Below the pieces are notes generated by a model that saw nothing but the letters and a program-made list of their open reading frames with translations, was not told the DNA's origin and made no database searches. Of a stretch of 64,000 nucleotides of DNA, positions 46,639 through 57,734 are shown piece after piece. The position numbers and the translations under genes were made by a program. The stretch covers positions 62,001-126,000 of the forward strand of contig JAMZAV010004461.1 of the NCBI GenBank assembly GCA_024449915.1, written 5' to 3'. Origin of the DNA: Sweltsa coloradensis. Lineage: Eukaryota; Arthropoda; Insecta; Plecoptera; Chloroperlidae. Within the stretch, counting starts at the first letter, position 1; every line of letters begins with the position of its first letter.

Positions 46639-47264
46639 AGGGGCTAAAAACCCCAAAAATTATTTTTTACCACGTGATCTATAGCACAATACTACACTTT
46701 ATCATATCTTGTAACTGTGATTTTACACGAATTTTTAAATTTATTTGATCCAGAAATTTGCGAAAATTGGCGTTTTGGAAAATTTCTTAATAAGCTTTAA
46801 CCTGCTTCTTTTTTGTTCCACATAGATACTAGAGCATCGTACCAATCTAAAATGCCCCTTTATAACATCGTGTCTTGAAACTGTGCCCAAATTTACCCTC
46901 AAACACGCAAAAATATGCATTCCAAAATCACACCCCATCTTGGTAATCAGCATATTTTGACCGAACTACTTGCCCAAATTACAAAACAAAATATAGAGAA
47001 TTTACAGAAAAGGCTGTAGAGTACGTCAATAATGGCCAATATTTTTTTTTATCAAAATCCTCCAAGGTCACGGGGCATAAAGATCGTCCCCATGTTATTT
47101 CTTATGGGAGATTTTTGCCGATGGGACCTAGCTCTAAAAATATCATGTTTGACAATTTTTTGGGAGGTCATGGTGGCCCCAATAATTTTTCCGTTAATTG
47201 CTAAATTCATTACTAATTAGCCTGAATCAAATATATTTTTTTAGTCAGGCGGTTAAATACCCCT
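46639..47264 (+). mobile_element. TTAA-flanked MITE inserted in a non-LTR element
   Basis: The left end is TTAA (46,635-46,638) then aggggctaaaaacc. The right end, reversed, is aggggtatttaaccgcc followed outwards by TTAA (47,265-47,268). It is 626 bp with no gene. It interrupts a non-LTR coding region that resumes on both sides on the - strand. A second, distorted copy is at 14,002-14,654. TTAA targets suggest a piggyBac-type source. Confidence 0.82.
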
Positions 47265-47268
47265 TTAA

Positions 47269-47580
47269 GGAGTTGATGGTAGTGCGCAATTCCCATAATG
47301 TAAAAGGCCGGTTGTAACATTCAGTGTTGTCAGAAGCAAATGTAAGCCGAAAACGAGTGAAGTCTACTTTTTGCAATGCAGACTCACTCAAATCTTGATA
47401 TTTGCCCCAATCTGCTGGATGTAATTTCCATCGATGTTCCGGGCGGAACACTGGTCGGTTGTTTGCGAAACATATCTCAAGTGGAAAGTGGTCACTACTG
47501 TGAAGATCATCTAACGTAATTGACTCCAAGTCCAGGGACATAGAAATTTTGCGGGCGGGCCCATGAAACGAAGTTACGCC
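47269..47580 (-). pseudogene. Non-LTR endonuclease end / reverse transcriptase start (5' of MITE)
   Basis: A continuous - strand frame: LDDLHSSDHFPLEI (end of the AP-like endonuclease, SDHFP with the catalytic His), RWKLHPADWGKYQDLSESAL and YNRPFTLWELRTTINSLK, the last being the start of the reverse transcriptase region just before the missing PGPDG block. The reading frame ends exactly at the MITE boundary and picks up again at 46,634. The frame extends upstream to about 47,736, but that part is low-complexity and probably not element. Confidence 0.8.
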
Positions 47581-47910
47581 ACTAATGCCAAGACTAAGGC
47601 CTGTGGGCCGTGGTATATACCAGAAAGAAAGAATACTTAAAAGAATAATAAGAAGAAAAATACCCAAAAAAGAAATAAAAATGGAGCCTCGACAAATGTC
47701 AACCAATAACCACCATGGGTTTGTACCAGAACCCACTCTCTGTCCAATTTTACATAGGCCTACACCAGCTACAGCCTATCCCAGAACTGTTACCATAATT
47801 ACCTCTAAAAAACACACACCACCAATTAAGCCCATGCATACACATACATACATATAAGAAAAATAATATCAATGTCATTTGTTTCGTAGCAGTTGGCGGG
47901 ACGAAGGTGA
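47581..47910. other. Short unassigned stretch
   Basis: AT-rich with an A-rich run at 47,630-47,690 and a cacatacatacatata repeat near 47,840. The 90-residue + strand frame here shadows the antisense element. Confidence 0.3.
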
Positions 47911-47916
47911 CGTGGC

Positions 47917-47996
47917 CTGCATGGCCTAGTGGTAACCATTTAGCCTACCGCACGGATGGATGGGGTTCGATACCAGTCAGTTCTAACTTTTTTATA
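47917..47996 (+). mobile_element. tRNA-like pol III unit (SINE head or tRNA pseudogene)
   Basis: Contains an A box-like tggcctagtggtaacc, a B box ggttcgatacc about 35 bases downstream, and a T run at 47,988 that could end pol III transcription. The cloverleaf cannot be completed: no convincing acceptor stem or anticodon arm. More likely a tRNA-derived SINE head or a pseudogene than a working tRNA. Confidence 0.5.
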
Positions 47997-48257
47997 TTTT
48001 TACACCCACATATTATTTTTGAGGGGTGTTAAATGGGAAATAAAAATTATGTGATTTTGTTTTATCTTGGAAATTTGTTAATGTTTTACGCTAATACGTT
48101 TTGAATACGATTCGCATTTTGAATGTTCAATTTAAATAATTATTGTGGCAAGCAGATTGAGTTCCTGTAAGGTGACCAGACGGTCCGGTTATAGAAGTCA
48201 AAACACTTGGCTAACTCACTCGTTTAACAACGAGTTTGGCGTTTCCCTAGTTATAAT

Positions 48258-48445
48258 TTAAGGTCTGACCTGTCCACTGAATTTAATTTTAATGGCCGCG
48301 GTATTTTGACTGTGCAAAGGTAGCATAATCATTAGTCTTTTAATTGGAGGCTGGAATGAATGGTTGGACGAGGCATTGACTGTCTCAGTATGTGTTTTTA
48401 GAATTAAACTTTTTAGTCAAAAGGCTTAAATTTGTTTAAAGGACG
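48258..48445 (+). pseudogene. NUMT: mitochondrial 16S rRNA fragment
   Basis: The phrases aaggtctgacctg, ggccgcggtattttgactg, tgcaaaggtagcataatc, ttttaattggaggctggaat and gaatggttggacgagg form the highly conserved central part of animal mitochondrial large-subunit rRNA. The match starts abruptly at about 48,258 and ends before the expected agaagaccct, so only about 190 bases were transferred. Flanks are nuclear repeats. The style (ggctggaatgaatggttgga) suggests a lophotrochozoan, perhaps a mollusc. Confidence 0.88.
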
Positions 48446-48450
48446 TCTTA

Positions 48451-48579
48451 CTTTTCGGACAAAGTTTGGACTTGCTGCAATGAAGTTCTCAGTTCTGCAT
48501 TTTCTGCAAACAATTCATTCACCAATTCTAATTGGTATTTTGCATATTCTCCATATTTCTTCTGTAACCTATCAGACAT
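48451..48579 (-). CDS. Short coiled-coil ORF
   Basis: ATG to stop, 42 residues: MSDRLQKKYGEYAKYQLELV, NELFAENAELRTSLQQVQTL, ending in SEK, with heptad-like Leu/Glu spacing. The composition is clearly protein-like. It lies between the NUMT and a non-LTR fragment and has no start context or splice site I can defend. It may be an exon or an ORF1 coiled coil of a non-LTR element. Confidence 0.3.
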
Positions 48580-48617
48580 TTTTTGATTGATTCCTGAAAT
48601 TCCTGTTAGCACGCCTC

Positions 48618-48945
48618 TCAATCAAATTGAAGATACCACGTCACAAAATATCGCAAACGATGTATGTTGAAATTAAATAACCTTAAAGTTCTTAGTAACA
48701 CTTCATGGGGTGCTGACAGGAACCATATTATGGTTCACTGGTTAGGTCCGTAATGGACTGTGCCTGTTGGGTCTACTCGTCGGCCCGTGATTCCATCTTG
48801 AAACTTCTCGATTTCGATACTGCCCACCACAGTGGTTTCCGGCTGGCGTTGGGTGCATTTCGGACGAGCCCCGTCCTCAGCCTGTATGCTGAATCAGGAA
48901 TGACCTCCCTCGCAGAAAGACGGAATTACTTAAGATCATGATGTT
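48618..48945 (+). pseudogene. Non-LTR reverse transcriptase C-terminal fragment
   Basis: The + strand reads RYHVTKYRKRCMLKLNNLKV, TSWGADR, then MDCACWVYSSARDSILKLLD, HHSGFRLALGAFRTSPVLSL and YAESGMTSLAERRNYL. This is the thumb/C-terminal region of Jockey/I-like reverse transcriptases (xGxVYGSAxxSxLxxLDxVHHxGLRLxxGAFRTSPxxSLYxExxxPxLxxRR). The same sequence recurs at 62,590-62,900, so both belong to one family. Cut on both sides, with a stop in the frame. Confidence 0.85.
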
Positions 48946-49765
48946 TTTTTGGACTATACACTACTCAAAATAAAACAAAGATTACGATATTTAAAAGGTT
49001 AATCAACCTCCTTCATCAGGTTTTTAATGACAGTTGAAACAAGACAACAGAATGGGCTTTAAAACAAATAAACAATGCCAACTAAACAAATCAAATTACA
49101 CCAATCCACCAAAGAATCATAATAATAAATGTGGTTGTAGTTGTTGTTGTAACATAAAAGAAATTAATAAATTTACAAAACAAACAAGAAGAAGAAACAT
49201 TATGGCTTATTAGTTACAAAAACTTTCCAAATTCCAGGAAAATCAATGCTAGGTGCACTAATCACATTATTACTAACAGACATCAATGCAGCCTCTTTAA
49301 GTTTACGTAGCAAAGAAATGTATTAAAACCATAGGGTAGATCTTTATTTTACTCTCGAGAAAATGATGGTAAAACATATTGTACAGTTGATACAAGAAAA
49401 TTATTCCATGAACAAAATTAATATTACAAACAAAATATTAACCAAACATTATTGTTCTCGGCCAAGTATAGTGCATAGGTTATAAATTTTCACAAATTTT
49501 GTTCTAAATTATATTCAATTTTCAGCAAAGGTGTTCCTTAAACCCTTCTCACCAAGTAAATGAAGCTTTTGTGGCTTACCGGTACTGAATATTGCAAAAA
49601 GTTAGCCTAGTTTTAGAAAAATGTGATTGCTCATGGGCCACGGCTACTTGCTTTACAGTTAGCTGTTAGGTAATCTCATCCAAGCTAGGATACCGCCTGC
49701 TATCCAACAAACCATATTGCATTCGGATTTTATAATAGAACCCAGTAGTCCTACAACATACAGAA
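48946..49765. other. AT-rich unassigned stretch
   Basis: Nothing recognised beyond a tgttgttgt-type repeat near 49,140. Confidence 0.3.
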
Positions 49766-49769
49766 ACAC

Positions 49770-50035
49770 CGTCAAACTTCATCGCTTTTGGCTGTTAAAT
49801 CCATTTTTAAAACACTGTTTCCAACATTGTTTCTTGCACAGGGAATGTATTATAAATCTCTAATGCTTCGTCCCCTATTGTGTGTAACAGGACAGCACAC
49901 TTAGTTTTTTCATCTTTCTGTTGCATCCCAGTAGCGAGGAGATAAACCAAGAATTTTTGTTTCCATAGTTTCCAGTTGTCTGCTAGCACACCGTCGAACT
50001 TCATTGCTTTTGGCTGTTTAAAATCCATTTTTAAA
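49770..50035 (-). pseudogene. gag: Ty3/gypsy-type gag fragment with partial tandem duplication
   Basis: The - strand frame 50,028-49,807 reads MDFKQPKAMKFDGVLADNWK, LWKQKFLVYLLATGMQQKDE, KTKCAVLLHTIGDEALEIYN and TFPVQ. The pattern F-(x)G-xxxxNWxxWxQxFxxYxxATG...LLHxIGxEAxExYNTF is the N-terminal part of many invertebrate gypsy gag proteins. The first ~45 bases of the gene (gcttttggctgtt, aaatccatttttaaaac) occur again at 49,770-49,815, about 220 bp from the first, so the gag start is tandemly duplicated. No pol was found. Confidence 0.75.
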
Positions 50036-50044
50036 ACATTGACT

Positions 50045-50450
50045 TGTTCACCCTAAAAAAATGAGTGTGTTAATTTAATCACTTTTTGTGACTAAAAGAT
50101 GCACCCTTTGATTAATCACACAAATCCGTTTAATTTTAAACATTATGAGTGATTTAAATTAATTACCTCTTAAGTGTTTATTTTGAACTAATGACTTAAT
50201 TCAGCCACACATAGGTGACTAAAATTTCATAATTAATCACATACAAATGCTTAAAATTGATTGTTTGATTTCAGTCATCCTTTTAGTCATTTAATTTCAA
50301 CTTATGACTTATATCAGTCACCAATTGAAGACTAAAATTAATTAAAATGTTTAAAAATAGTTGGGTATGTTTAATTTTAGTCATCCTTTTAGTCATTTAA
50401 TGATGACTGTTTTATGACATCATTTCAGTAATTTTTATACAGGCACCCTG
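50045..50450. repeat. Motif-dense repeat (TGACTAAA / TTTAGTCA)
   Basis: About ten near-copies of tgactaaaa or ttttagtca in both directions occur in 400 bases. The 22-base phrase agtcatccttttagtcattt appears at 50,275 and 50,374. It may be a palindromic MITE or an array of binding sites. No coding sense. Confidence 0.5.
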
Positions 50451-53400
50451 CAGTGCGATTTTCGATGCTTGCGTTAATTCCCCCAACGTCAAAATGCGCC
50501 CGTCAACTATTAAGCTAGGTTTCCAGGCATGAAAACCCACCTTCAGTGTGTATCACGTTCTCGAATAGGCTTTGTTGGCCCTGGCCAGAAAACTAATGCC
50601 GTAAAAAAACAATGAGGGTTTGCTGCTGGCATAGACCGTGCAACAACACTTGAGTGGGATTGTAATGCTATATGGCGCAAATAGCGCAGCCACTTACAGG
50701 GAAAAAACATTGCGCGCTAAGCAATCTGCGAATGTTTATTGCCCAACTCACAAGCCACAGATTTTCACCCGCAAATTTTTATTGGAATTGTCGTGGGTTG
50801 TTCTAGACAGCGTGTATAGACTAAAATAGTACAACAGTTGCGCGTTTTAATGTTGCAGTAATTAACGCTGACATTGAGAATCGCACTGCTGTTGTGCCTG
50901 CCCCTCCCTGCTTGAGCTGAAATAAATATGTTGCAAAATGTTTTTATGGCAATACTTCCAACAGAATTGGATTATGCAAATTATAATATAGGAAAGTATA
51001 TGGTTACAAAACAACAATAAGAATCAAAATAGGTATTGTCATTACCGTAAACAAGTATTAACAGTCATTATTTACATCATACATAAGCAATACAATATAA
51101 GGACATAGAATTAAAAATACTTTCAAGTCTGCCTTCCCCAAGAACCCCCCCCCCCCCCTCCCCCCAACCAGGCTATCTGAGATACCCCAGATTTCGAGTT
51201 GTCCTCTACCTACAGGCTTCACCAATCTAGTCACCTTTTATGACCATCAGAGGTCGGCATAGGAACTTCACTTCATGGGCAACGAGCTCAATGAGAACAG
51301 ACTATGACTATGACTAATACAGACACTTATAAACTACTTTGCATTCAAGTATAGCTGATACATTTCCTAATCACTGTAGCTTGAACGTATGAAATAAAAT
51401 GTTTTGGCCTACCTAATATTATGCACCCAGTGGTAACATATAATACATCATGATATGATAATTTCAACTGGTGAAAATGCTTTTGTAATTTCCACAGCGT
51501 TTTCCATAGGGTCTATGGCAAAATAATAAAATTAAATAACATAATGATAGTGATGTGCTATACTTCATCATATTGTTGTATACATTTCTAAATTAAATAG
51601 TACCATATAGAACCAACCATACTTGAATGCAAAAGCAGTTTTAATATCCAAATAACAAGCTATTTAGAAACAGTAGAGAAATAAAAATGCATATTGTGTA
51701 CAAATTTAATATTATATTTTATTACAAATTGTCATAGTGGCGAGATGATGGCATGTACAAGGCACTATGGTAATTATACAAATTAATACTTTTGCTAAAA
51801 GTTAATGAATGTCTGCATATCAAGTTTATAATAAACGTATATGATAATATAGTAGGCCTACAGTACTTGCAACAGTGAAACAAAATACTCAACTAGCCTA
51901 TATAGCGTTCAATACTGAGATTTTGTAATAGTAGAGCAAAGTTTTGATAATTGATTGATATTGATATCAATAATAAAACAAATATACTGCAGTGCACTTG
52001 TTCAATATACAGAGATCAGTTATAGAGTAGTACATAGAATACATACACATTCCAGCCTTAGTTGACCAGTGACATTTTTGTAAACAAATGACTATAATAA
52101 TATCTTTCACGTTGGCACCTAAGACTACGTTGATCGCGACAAATGGTTGGAAACCGGCCATTTTTAAAACCCTGATTGGGCCTGTTATAAAAAAGGACAG
52201 AGCTTGAATGGACTCCAACCTGCTACCAACAACTCAAAAGAAAGAAATATATTTACGACCTGTCATCATTGTGAACTTATCTGAAAAGGAAACCTAATTA
52301 TGAAAACTAATTGATATACAAATTTGCAAACACGGATATAGCTTGATATGAATTTTTGCAATTGTTGTATGAATTTCACAAATATAATTTTTTACTGTGG
52401 TGATTGTTAAATTAATTGGATATTTTCATTTTATATTTTGGCAAAGAGACTAATCGATGTCATTATGTGCCGTTTATAACACTGACCCTTCCCTTTAGGA
52501 CTGTATTGTCCCATCCTCTCGCATTTAGCGGGGTGCACAAAATAGGAATTTTACACAAACCAGTTACGTGAAAGATTATTTAGGCCTACGTGAAGATGAC
52601 GTGATTGATGATACAAATTACAAAAATATTGAACAGGATGGTGATGAACAAAAAACAAACATAATATAAAGACACATAAATACACCAATAGCAATACAGT
52701 TAATATTAAGCCACTAATACATGTAAACAACTACCGGTACTTCAATGCTGATTGCGTTCAACTGCAGTCATGCTACACACAAGCCAAGTGCTTTTATTTA
52801 ACCTAGGCAAAGGCTTGTGTGTTCCTGTTTTTTTCATTATAGTATTTATACTTTGCAATCTGTAATGATTATTGGAAATGTTTAAAATAACGTTACGAAA
52901 GGTGATAGTGTCAGCCTGACACCCATGCATCTTATATGCTTTTGGGATGTAAACACATGTTTGAAATCTATGTACATCTATGTAGGCCTACGGGTGCAAA
53001 ATATATTAGCATCCTTGACCCTCGTTACCATCAGACTAACAATGCATGGATCACCGAGCAACTTAACTCGTAAGGTCGTTTTCTTTACAATTTCTCATTC
53101 CCCATTGCAATTTGGAAGTGTGGAGTCTAAAGTTAAATTTGTCGTCCTATGATAGCTAGTTTCCTCTATCACAATTTGCAACAACCTGTTTCAGTAGATT
53201 TGTCAGCAAAGCGACCTTGATGTACATTAAAAGTAACGTTCACGGTTTCAGCAAAGTTAACATAGCGCATTCAGTAACATTCGTGCATACTACATTAATT
53301 TTACTCACAATTTATTTACTTGGCTAGTTTAATTATTAATTGTGTTTGCTAGCCTTACCATACTATGTATGGGATTTTACGGTGGCTCAAACAAACTGTT

Positions 53401-54170
53401 CACACATCGCCACATACTAAGTAATTAAATCACCTGATAAGAGGCAACATATACTTGTAGTTTATCCCAAAATGGGGATATTCTAAAAAGTAAAAACATT
53501 CATATTTTGGTTCCTGCTTCAGTTTGCATAAAGAAACCAATAATTAGGCAGTGCTGCATAGCTAAACTAATGCAATTCTACTGTCCACGATCGATGATTG
53601 ATGTCCGATCCGACCTGTCACTAAGCTCACAGAGATCTTTTGATTGCATGTTGTGCCTGCCTGCTGGGATCGGATGTAAGGGAAGGGATGTTAGCCGAGC
53701 ATATCGACGGAATCGGAATGCAAGTGATTTGATTTGTTGGTAATCAATGCTCTTTATAATGCTTTGCACGGCAGCGTAGATACAGAGAACAAGAACACGA
53801 TGCACGTAATAATATACTCGAGAGGTTGGTTACCAATTACCATACATTCATAGTGTTGTCAAGTAGTCAGTGACAGTAACGAGTGATTGGGGGAGAGACT
53901 ATCATTTTGCCCACAAGCCATTTGAATTTCTCGCTTTACGATACGTTACCTTGATCACTAAATTGTTATGAAAACTAAATTGTTCTCTCAACTCCATCCT
54001 AATAATCAAGCATCTCATTTTAGTGATTGTTTTTTTGTTGTTGGTTTACACGGATCCACCCATCACCACAAAATAAGTATGTTTGAATTGAATTCTTTGT
54101 TTGGCTGTATAATGCTGTATAATTATATTTTATGCTAGTTGAGCTCGATGTGAGTAATTCTAGGGTTGCC
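50451..54170. other. AT-rich non-coding stretch
   Basis: It includes a C-run (51,145-51,165). Frames of 60-83 residues (for example 51,967-52,218 -, 53,507-53,743 +, 53,578-53,805 -) have no motif and no conserved start context. Confidence 0.35.
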
Positions 54171-54264
54171 GTTCGATATGAATTTCCATATCGATAATCG
54201 AGTGTTCCACATCGATTATCGATCGAAAAAATCGATATTTTTTACGTTGATCGATTATCGAATC
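54171..54264. repeat. ATCGATTATCGAT-rich palindromic cluster
   Basis: Four overlapping near-palindromes (tatcgataatcga, atcgattatcgatcg, aatcgatatttttta, gatcgattatcgaat) are packed into 94 bases. Such clusters are seen at ends of some DNA transposons and could be protein-binding sites. No partner end was found. Confidence 0.45.
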
Positions 54265-54612
54265 AAAATTAACGTTATTTCTCGCATAGGAGGCGAGCCA
54301 TTTGCAAGTATATTGTTTAGTTTCTTCTCTTCCCACACTCTCTATTTAACATGTGTATCAATGTAGGCCTATTTATGAGTAGGCGTATCGGTACGTTTTA
54401 GTTTATTGTAATTTAATATTAGCTTATTAAAGGCAATGGAACCATGATATGAGGCATTCTCGGTAACTGATAGCAATTCAACTGCCAGAAATGTTAGAAA
54501 GCTCTCGTATACTTTGGGGTACGCTCGGTGCATTACGAAGTAAGAGGCAATCAAAAGCAATACATCATTCATAGCACTGAAGCTACCACTTTTATGGCAA
54601 ATGGTTTGCCCT
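54265..54612. other. Unassigned stretch
   Basis: The 86-residue - strand frame at 54,369-54,629 runs into a SINE-A copy and is not convincing as a gene. Confidence 0.3.
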
Positions 54613-54614
54613 TC

Positions 54615-54944
54615 GGCCAAACTCGACACCTTCTCGCGGTTTGGCCCGTGAATAGGGGAGTTAGTTTCACTCCCTGAAACTAATGGCGAGCTCTGGGTCG
54701 GCGTCGGGGAACCCCTTCCCTTTGACTACCACCCCGACGGCGACGACAAAGACAACACGGACGGATGATGACACAAACGGAGACGACCACGACGTGGGGG
54801 AACCCCTGCCCTCCCCATATGCATGTGGCTGGTTCTGACCAGCCCAGGCCTGTCCACCCCCCGCGTCATCCCTTACGTCCCTCCCTTCGTCTCGATTAGC
54901 TTAGTTGCATAAATATGAGACGTAAAGCAATATCCAATCAATCA
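54615..54944 (+). mobile_element. SINE-A copy 6, near full length
   Basis: Runs from ccaaactcgacaccttctcg, lacking the first ~10 bases, through agtttcactccctgaaact and the GC-rich body to gagacgtaaagcaatatcca. This copy belongs to the subgroup with cgacaccttctcgcggtttg, also seen at 58.2 and 60.4 kb. Confidence 0.88.
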
Positions 54945-55860
54945 ATGATTCACTGATGCCCGCTCAGTAGACGTGTTCGTCGATGTAGATACGAATAATT
55001 AATTAATACTGGATATATCTCGTCGGTCACACTAATATAGAAACACTCTCAAGTGGTATTTACCTTCACTTATTCACGAGCTTGAAAAACAACACTTGAG
55101 AAAAATAATCGATACATGTGACCACGTACGTACACACACACATAGACTCAATCGAACAGTTAGACTGACCACGCCGGTCAAAATGGACTCTTACTGAGCC
55201 AACACACGACTCTAAAAACAATACGACCACACAGGTCTACGGAAAACAGCTCTCCAAAGGAGCCTCACGTACGAGTCATACACGAGCCCAAGGTACGACT
55301 CTAAAAAACAATACGACCACACAGGTCAACCAACACGACTCCTTTAACCAAGGACTTAGGTCTTTTGGTCAGGAACTCCTACTCCGTAGTTTAGGTTGTT
55401 TTGACATAAATTTCTGAGTGCCTCTTCCACGTCTAACTTAGATATCATCTCAGTGCTCGTGTCGTGAAAACAGCCAGTCATGCTAAGCTCGCGACATACG
55501 GGCGACTTGCTATTTGCAAAACATGAAAATGTTGGCCTAAGACCCGACTCTCTGGCGTCCTGCTCTAGTAAAACATGAAAATTGTTGTCAAAAACTCAGA
55601 CATTGGTCTCGGATGTCACTCAAATTGTAATCATTCGGGCAGAAGAATGTTCTTTTTCAAGCTAATCTGCAATTTCAGTGAGATAAACAAGTCTTGATGG
55701 TTCTGCAGCCTTGACATTCCTAGTGTTCTTAGTTAAACTTAATAAAATGGTTATGAAATGCATTGCTTCTTTGATCGTAATTAAGTACAAATTACAGTTA
55801 ATCAGTTTTGATTACTGATTAGATATAATTATAATGAAAATTTACATTTTGGTATGCAAA
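54945..55860. other. Unassigned stretch with a two-copy 90-bp direct repeat
   Basis: The phrase cgactctaaaaacaatacga followed by ccacacaggtc occurs at about 55,207 and 55,297. The rest shows no feature. Confidence 0.4.
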
Positions 55861-55864
55861 TGAC

Positions 55865-56135
55865 TCATATATTACTCGGTTACATAGAGCGTATCTGACT
55901 GGAATACCAGTGTTTTCTTGCGCACTGCGCCTTCGCCCTCGTTGATGTCCTGGGGGCCAAATCCCAGGTACATCCAAAGGTTGTGTATTGTTTTCTTGCG
56001 CACTGAGCCAATTTTGTGGCAGTTCATAACAAATGCAAGAGCCCTCGGCCGTATTCCCGTTCTCGGCACCCTTTGTACATTTCTGGTTCCACTCAGCACA
56101 AGCATGGTATGATATGGTATGGAAGGGGGACATTT
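55865..56135 (-). CDS. Unrecognised ORF with internal duplication
   Basis: The - strand frame 56,133-55,819 has CAEWNQKCTKGAENGNTAEG, CICYELPQNWLSAQENNTQP and LDVPGIWPPGHQRGRRRSAQ, then ENTGIPVRYALCNRVIYESF. The segment SAQEN occurs twice, reflecting a duplicated ttttcttgcgcactg at 55,913 and 55,990. Protein-like composition but no family recognised. It could be a 3' exon of the gene whose other part lies at 56,140-56,880. Confidence 0.25.
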
Positions 56136-56139
56136 AGTT

Positions 56140-56880
56140 GTTCATTCCCACCGGTGGAACGGGGAAAAACGGTGGGAATGGTTTTTCTTGACTCGAGTGC
56201 TGTGGTCGAGTCTCCAAGCCTGTGGGGGTTCCACTTGTTCCCATTTCACTTACACCATCTTCTTGCCGCTGTTTTATTTCCAGGGAAGAAACCTGGATCT
56301 GGGAGGACATTTGGAGTGGGGTTATGGGCTGGGTAGCAAGTTAAATTGGAGGAACAAATGGCATTGGGGAGTGGATTACCCCTAACATCTGCATGTTCTG
56401 AAACAATGTATTCATGGCATTAGCTATCATCTGCTCCTGTGCTATTGTTGCCAATCGTTGTTGCTTAGTTTCCCATTGTTGATGCGTTTTGAAAGTTTTG
56501 CACAAAGCTTGCCTGAGAGTTGGTGAGCTACCCAAAGCTGACGCATATGATCGCGCACCACTCGCAGAATTACGCCGGCCTGTGGTGGGTGTGGGTGTCG
56601 ATGAATCTGAATCTGTTGGGGAGCTTGCAGTTGCAGGACTTAGAACTGAACTAGACGAGTTGCTGTTGCTGCAATCGATGGTGTATGTACCCTCCGCAAT
56701 GCCGTCTCCTGTTGAATTTAAAGTCCGATATAGCTTGGGTTTGGTAGTTTTCCAATGTAATCCAACAGCTACTAATAAATACAATGCTATGGTAAGGTGC
56801 ATTGAATGGGTTAAACCGCTAGCTAAAAGATCCATCCAAGATTGCCAGTTGCTTCGGAATGAAAGACCCTGGGGCACACA
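56140..56880 (-). CDS. Unrecognised Ser/Thr/Pro- and Gln-rich ORF
   Basis: The - strand frame from 56,877 holds an N-terminal hydrophobic part, KTTKPKLYRTLNSTGDGI, a Ser/Thr/Pro-rich linker (SNSNSSSSVLSPATASSP) and a helical Gln-rich end (QQRLATIAQEQMIANAMNTL, FQNMQMLGV). The same frame continues beyond one stop at 56,341 to about 56,140 (PLQMSSQIQVSSLEIKQRQE, KPFPPFFPVPPVG). A low-complexity linker followed by a Gln-rich helix is common in MADF/Myb-type DNA-binding proteins, but no such domain is visible. Function unknown; a host exon or transposon remnant. Confidence 0.35.
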
Positions 56881-56902
56881 ATTGATTTTGTCAGTATATT
56901 AA

Positions 56903-57670
56903 TTTTGCGCTTTGCTGTTGCTTGGCAAATGGAGCCCATCACTGATGCAGTAGTGCAAACACTCTTTTCTGTACGCCACACTTTTTAATCAGACTGACGT
57001 CTTGTTCGGGCTTCAATGTCTCGTTCGTATGTCTCGTTGCCTAATGTGCTCTAAAATGGAATATTCAAGAAGCTTCTCCTAAAACTCCTAAATATAAACA
57101 TAACACTGCAAAAAAAACTGTTACACATGCAAAAGACAGCAAAAGGTATTGCATTTTATAATATTTTCTTCAACACAGCCTGAAAACAAATCGTGCACTA
57201 GGTTAATTATTGTTTCTAACCTGTTCGAGCAAACCGGGCTTCGACATAGAATGCTTATGTTTAGTCTGGATCACTTGCAAGCTCCATCATTTGTCCCATT
57301 TGGTTATAGTTTCCACCAAAATGTCAAGTAAGAATGTGTTTAGCTAGCGATCAAAGAAAATTTTCCAATAGCCTCTAATATTGTTATCTGTAGCAATTTT
57401 CAAGCTTCTGTTGTGAACAAATATTTGAAAGTGCTATGATCGCGGCATTCGCTCATCCTTTGTTAACAACCTCCCAAAATGTCAACATTTTTGTTTGAAA
57501 ATTGGAGATGGAAAAGTTTACAAGATTGTATTGACATTAGCTTGATTTGTGATCAAGAGAATTTTGAAATGAACATCGTCCATTACCATACAGTTATCAG
57601 TGACCAGAAAATTTAATGGGCACTGATAACTGTACTGTTGTGTGCCCTAAAACCCCAATAACTAACTAAC

Positions 57671-57734
<64 letters not shown>

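Noticed and set aside
47581..47736. N-terminal part of the 163-residue - strand frame as endonuclease
   Set aside because: Ile/Leu-rich low complexity from an A-rich tract; the homology starts only at about 47,580.
47917..47996. Functional tRNA gene
   Set aside because: A and B boxes are present but no acceptor stem or anticodon arm can be drawn.
48258..48445. Mitochondrial contamination contig
   Set aside because: Only about 190 bases match and both sides are nuclear repeat sequence.
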